Shown one piece after another: positions 6,374 through 9,139 of a DNA stretch of 9,139 nucleotides. This stretch comes from Nitrospirota bacterium (GTDB lineage: Bacteria; Nitrospirota; Thermodesulfovibrionia; Thermodesulfovibrionales; Dissulfurispiraceae): positions 1 through 9,139 of the forward strand of contig DUZI01000055.1 of the NCBI GenBank assembly GCA_013349595.1, given 5' to 3'. A model generated the notes under the pieces. That model made no database searches. It saw nothing but the letters and a program-made list of their open reading frames with translations, and was not told the origin of the DNA. The position numbers and the translations under genes are program-made. Positions within the stretch are counted from its first letter, which is position 1. Every line of letters starts with the position of its first letter.

Positions 6374-6386
6374 TTAATAATAATCG

Positions 6387-7724
6387 CTAAAGTATATATC
6401 TGCTTAAATCTTCATCCTTGACTATGTCCCTGAGCCTTTCATGGACATAAGCCTTGTTAATATTTACGGTAACACCTTTCATTTCACAGGCATTAAAGGA
6501 AACATCCTCAAGGAGACGCTCAAGAACTGTATGTAGTCTTCTTGCCCCTATATTTTCGGTCTTTTCATTTACCGTGGCTGCGATGGCTGCGATCTCCTCA
6601 ATGGCTTCGTCTTCAAAGACAAGTGAGACTTCTTCTGTAAAGAGAAGGGCAATATATTGCTTGATTAGTGCATTATCAGGCTCTTTGAGTATCCTGATGA
6701 ATTCATCCTTGCCAAGTGAATCAAGCTCTACCCTTATGGGAAATCTGCCTTGAAGTTCAGGGATTAAATCAGAAGGTTTTGAGATATGAAAGGCACCTGC
6801 GGCAATAAAAAGGATATGGTCTGTCTTTACTGGACCATGTTTTGTATTTACAGTAGAGCCTTCTACAATAGGCAATAAATCCCTTTGAACACCTTCTCTT
6901 GATACATCAGGACCATGGCTTTGTCCTCTACTTGCAACCTTGTCTATCTCATCAATAAAGACTATACCTGATTGTTGAACCCTATCAATGGCTTCTTTGG
7001 TAATCTTATCCATGTCTATTAACTTACTTGCCTCTTCATTACTAAGGAAAATGAGTGCCTCTGAGATTTTCATCTTTTTTCTCTTTGTCTTTTCTGGTAA
7101 CATGCTGCCCAGCATCTCTTTTAAATTAAACTCTATCTCCTCAAGGGCAACATTTGATATAACACCAAAGGGCATCATCTTTTCTTTGACTTCTATCTCT
7201 ACATACCTTGAATCAAGTTTGCCCTTTTTGAGTTGAACTCTTAACTTTTCCCTTGTTTCGTTATATTTTGCCTTTTCCTCTTCCATGTTTTCGGTCTTTT
7301 TTGAAAAGGTAGGGGGCAATAACAAATCAAGTATCCTTTCCTCAGCTATGGAATTGGCTTTCTCTTGCACCCTTTCCATGTGTTCAGCCTTGACCATGTT
7401 TACTGCAATCTCTGTAATATCTCTTATCATAGATTCTACATCTCTTCCAACATAGCCAACCTCTGTGAATTTAGAAGCCTCAACCTTTATAAAGGGCGCA
7501 CTTGCAAGTTTAGCCAACCTCCTTGCAATCTCTGTTTTTCCCACACCTGTGGGACCAATCATCAATATATTTTTTGGCAGGACCTCATCACGCAATTCCT
7601 CAGGCAATCTCCTTCTACGCCATCTGTTTCTTAACGCAATGGCAACGGCTTTCTTTGCATTATCCTGTCCTATGATGTATTTATTAAGTTCGTTTACAAT
7701 TGTCTTGGGTGTTAGATTATCCAT
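6387..7724 (-). CDS. hslU: HslU ATPase subunit of the HslVU protease
   Basis: AAA+ unfoldase (ClpY) that binds, unfolds and threads substrates into the HslV peptidase chamber in the cytoplasm. 445 residues, normal for the family. Visible features: N-terminal LTPKTIVNELNKYIIGQDNAKKAVAIALRNRWRR, Walker A GPTGVGKT (57-64), pore loop GYVG (90-93), the inserted I domain (about 110-240), Walker B IVFIDE (254-259), sensor-2 GARRLH (394-399), and the C-terminal SRYIL tail, which in this family docks into HslV and activates it. The start is supported by AAGGAGG (7728-7734) just upstream, with a short 3-nt spacing. It lies 13 nt after hslV, so the two are cotranscribed. Element B begins 13 bp beyond its stop codon. 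Confidence 0.98.
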   Translation of the reverse strand: MDNLTPKTIVNELNKYIIGQDNAKKAVAIALRNRWRRRRLPEELRDEVLPKNILMIGPTGVGKTEIARRLAKLASAPFIKVEASKFTEVGYVGRDVESMIRDITEIAVNMVKAEHMERVQEKANSIAEERILDLLLPPTFSKKTENMEEEKAKYNETREKLRVQLKKGKLDSRYVEIEVKEKMMPFGVISNVALEEIEFNLKEMLGSMLPEKTKRKKMKISEALIFLSNEEASKLIDMDKITKEAIDRVQQSGIVFIDEIDKVASRGQSHGPDVSREGVQRDLLPIVEGSTVNTKHGPVKTDHILFIAAGAFHISKPSDLIPELQGRFPIRVELDSLGKDEFIRILKEPDNALIKQYIALLFTEEVSLVFEDEAIEEIAAIAATVNEKTENIGARRLHTVLERLLEDVSFNACEMKGVTVNINKAYVHERLRDIVKDEDLSRYIL

Positions 7725-7737
7725 ATGCCTCCTTTAT

Positions 7738-8274
7738 TTATTCACCTTCAAGGGTTTCAATTACAATATTTTTATTCGTATATATGCATGTTTCTGCTGC
7801 AATCTCCATTGCCTTTCTGACAATCTCTTCTGCAGGTAATTCTGTATTATCGTAAAGAGCCTTTGCTGCTGAATGTGCATAGGCACCACCTGAACCAATT
7901 GATGCAATACCACCTTCAGGTTCGAGGACATCTCCGTTACCTGAAATCAAAAAGGTGTGGTTAATATCAGCCACAATAAGAAGTGCCTCAAGTCTCCTGA
8001 GTATCTTATCTGTCCTCCAGTCCTTAGCAAGTTCTACTGCAGAACGTTTTATGTTGCCTCTATAGGTTTCAAGTTTTGACTCAAACTTTTCAAATAGAGT
8101 AAAGGCATCTGCTGTAGCACCTGCAAACCCTGCAAGAACCTTGTTATTATACATCTTACGAGTTTTTTTAGCATTTTGCTTGATAATAGTGTTTCCCAGT
8201 GTAACCTGTCCATCACCACCCATTGCAAGCTTGTTATATCTCTTTACACATAAAATAGTCGTTCCATGAAACAT
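7738..8274 (-). CDS. hslV: HslV peptidase subunit of the HslVU protease
   Basis: Threonine protease (ClpQ) forming the double hexameric chamber that degrades unfolded proteins delivered by HslU. 178 residues. The protein starts MFHGTTIL; by family rule MFHG is removed so that Thr5 becomes the catalytic N-terminal Thr1. Counting from it, Lys33 lies in AKKTRK as in E. coli HslV. GGDGQVTLGNT, LAGFAGATADAFTLFE, LISGNGDVLEP and IGSGGAYAHSAAKAL are the diagnostic blocks. The start has AGGAGG 6 nt upstream. A second GGAGGTAAT lies 35 bp further up (8310-8318) without a start codon. In the usual xerC-hslV-hslU operon xerC is adjacent; here the gap is 437 bp and contains element A copy 3. Confidence 0.98.
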   Translation of the reverse strand: MFHGTTILCVKRYNKLAMGGDGQVTLGNTIIKQNAKKTRKMYNNKVLAGFAGATADAFTLFEKFESKLETYRGNIKRSAVELAKDWRTDKILRRLEALLIVADINHTFLISGNGDVLEPEGGIASIGSGGAYAHSAAKALYDNTELPAEEIVRKAMEIAAETCIYTNKNIVIETLEGE

Positions 8275-8369
8275 ATTACCTCCTGGATTTATTTAATTTT
8301 TGAGTTTTGATTACCTCCATAGAGTTTTAATGATTAAATGACTATACAATTCCCTTAAATGAATGGATT

Positions 8370-8558
8370 CCCAAAAATAGCGATAAGAAGGGCTGTTTTT
8401 ATAATCGACGATTTCATTTTAATCTTGCTTTATTCTTTATAATGCAATGCCTTTTGCTAAGGTTTCTCAAGATCTCTTTTATAAGGTGTCGTATAAAATT
8501 TTTCACCAACCCTTCCTGCTTGATTTTGTTAAGTTCTCAGTTCTATCGCTGTTTTGGA
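8370..8558 (+). mobile_element. MITE-like element A, copy 3
   Basis: A 189-bp copy starting CCCAAAAATAGCGATAAG; the complement of its right end reads TCCAAAACAGCGATAG. It is nearly the same as copy 1 but lacks about 7 bp (the CGGAATT region) after GGGCTGTTT. It keeps AATCGACGATT and CCTTTTGCTAAGG. The flanks TGGATT (8364-8369) and TGAATT (8559-8564) agree at five of six positions, a probable decayed target-site duplication. Orientation is the same as copies 1 and 2. It sits between xerC and hslV, separating what is usually one operon. Confidence 0.8.
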
Positions 8559-8711
8559 TGAATTGTTATTTAAAACATCAATCTCCTATGGTAGAGACAT
8601 GTCTAAGACCTTTCTTTACTGTAACATCTTTTAAAATATGAACCTTATAAATCTTGATTCTCCCAACTTATCTGTGGTTAGTTCTTTCTAAACAACTCCT
8701 CTTCACTTCCT

Positions 8712-9139
8712 TTACTCTGACAATGGATGAGCCTTATCATAAACTTCAATTAAATGGGCAATATCAAGATGGGTATATCGTTGAGTTGTTGACAATGATG
8801 AATGTCCCAGCATTTCTTGTATGACCCTCAAATCTGCTCCAGCGGATAAAAGATGTGTGGCAAATGTATGCCTTAGGGTATGGGGTCCAATACTGCCATC
8901 TATGCCTAATTGCCTTGCATATTTTACAACTATTCGTCTAATTTGTCTCTCTGACAATCTCTCTCCATTTCTATTTAAAAAGAGTGTATCTGTTGGGTTT
9001 GTTATTGTTTTTTTTCTTCGCATCAAGGCTCTCTCTACAATGTATGACTTTAAGGCATCGATCGCCTTTTCCCCAATTGGAACTATCCTTTCTTTCATAC
9101 CTTTACCTTTTGCCTTTACGAGTCCTTCTTTTAGGTTTA
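8712..9139 (-). CDS. xerC: Tyrosine recombinase XerC-type, C-terminal part (5' end outside window)
   Basis: The frame stays open to the window edge (first full codon at 9137-9135), so only about 142 C-terminal residues are seen. LVKAKGKGMKERIVPIG is the beta-hairpin with the catalytic Lys; GPHTLRHTFATHLLSAG holds the HxxR pair; LGHSSLSTTQRYTH holds the second His and the nucleophile Tyr. The first catalytic Arg lies outside the window. The ATG at 9096-9098 is internal to the hairpin and is not a start. XerC with XerD resolves chromosome dimers at dif. The call of XerC rather than XerD or an integrase rests on the position directly before hslVU, an arrangement known from several phyla. Confidence 0.88.
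   Translation of the reverse strand, partial: NLKEGLVKAKGKGMKERIVPIGEKAIDALKSYIVERALMRRKKTITNPTDTLFLNRNGERLSERQIRRIVVKYARQLGIDGSIGPHTLRHTFATHLLSAGADLRVIQEMLGHSSLSTTQRYTHLDIAHLIEVYDKAHPLSE

Noticed and set aside
6116..6377. Open frames of 64-71 codons on both strands across element B
   Set aside because: They span the terminal repeats and the foldback structure, have no ribosome binding site, and end or begin in flanking DNA.
8596..8605. AGACATGTCT palindrome between element A copy 3 and xerC as an operator
   Set aside because: It is only 10 bp, lies downstream of xerC on the minus strand and is not tied to a recognisable promoter.

Overview
The window looks like a stretch of an AT-rich bacterial chromosome. 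The order xerC-hslV-hslU, read on the minus strand, is a housekeeping arrangement known from Firmicutes (codV-clpQ-clpY), Desulfobacterota and Nitrospirota. Together with hemH, a WrbA-like flavodoxin, an exported serine hydrolase and an orphan response-regulator/histidine-kinase hybrid, it suggests an environmental Nitrospirota or Desulfobacterota-like organism. That placement is an inference and is not decisive. No tRNA, rRNA, CRISPR array, phage module or recognised defence system was found.

Layout, left to right. 1-340 (+): C-terminal part of a WrbA-like flavodoxin protein cut by the window edge. 535-1702 (+): an exported serine beta-lactamase-family hydrolase gene broken by an in-frame TAG and a frameshift; this part is visibly richer in G+C than the rest. 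1703-2259: a long gap with a coding-like remnant, one copy of a short inverted-repeat element (element A, copy 1) and a near-perfect sigma-70-type promoter whose spacer is filled by a 22-bp perfect palindrome. 2260-3075 (+): a membrane-anchored alpha/beta hydrolase, with element A copy 2 placed directly after its stop codon. 3338-3853 (+): an unrecognised 171-residue protein. 3893-4858 (+): ferrochelatase hemH. 4873-6075 (-): a cytoplasmic receiver-histidine kinase, convergent with hemH, with a hairpin at the junction. 6144-6373: a second, foldback element (element B). 6387-8274 (-): hslV and hslU, a two-gene operon for the HslVU (ClpYQ) protease. 8370-8558: element A copy 3. 8712-9139 (-): C-terminal half of a XerC-type tyrosine recombinase, cut by the window edge.

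The most notable signal is between the genes. Three of the larger intergenic gaps and the junction after the alpha/beta hydrolase hold a MITE-like element. Element A (about 190-210 bp, three copies, same orientation) and element B (230 bp, one copy) have unrelated interiors. They share a terminal inverted repeat of the form CCCAAAnAnAGCGATAAG and are bordered by 5-6 bp A/T-rich direct repeats, as expected if one transposase, absent here, moves both. They bracket the alpha/beta hydrolase gene, separate xerC from hslVU and lie just after hslU, so they probably shape local transcription units.

Functionally the window mixes protein quality control (HslVU), chromosome dimer resolution (XerC), the last step of haem synthesis (HemH), signal sensing (receiver-kinase) and two hydrolases, one of them dead. 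Only hslV-hslU, and possibly the unknown gene with hemH, look like operons.
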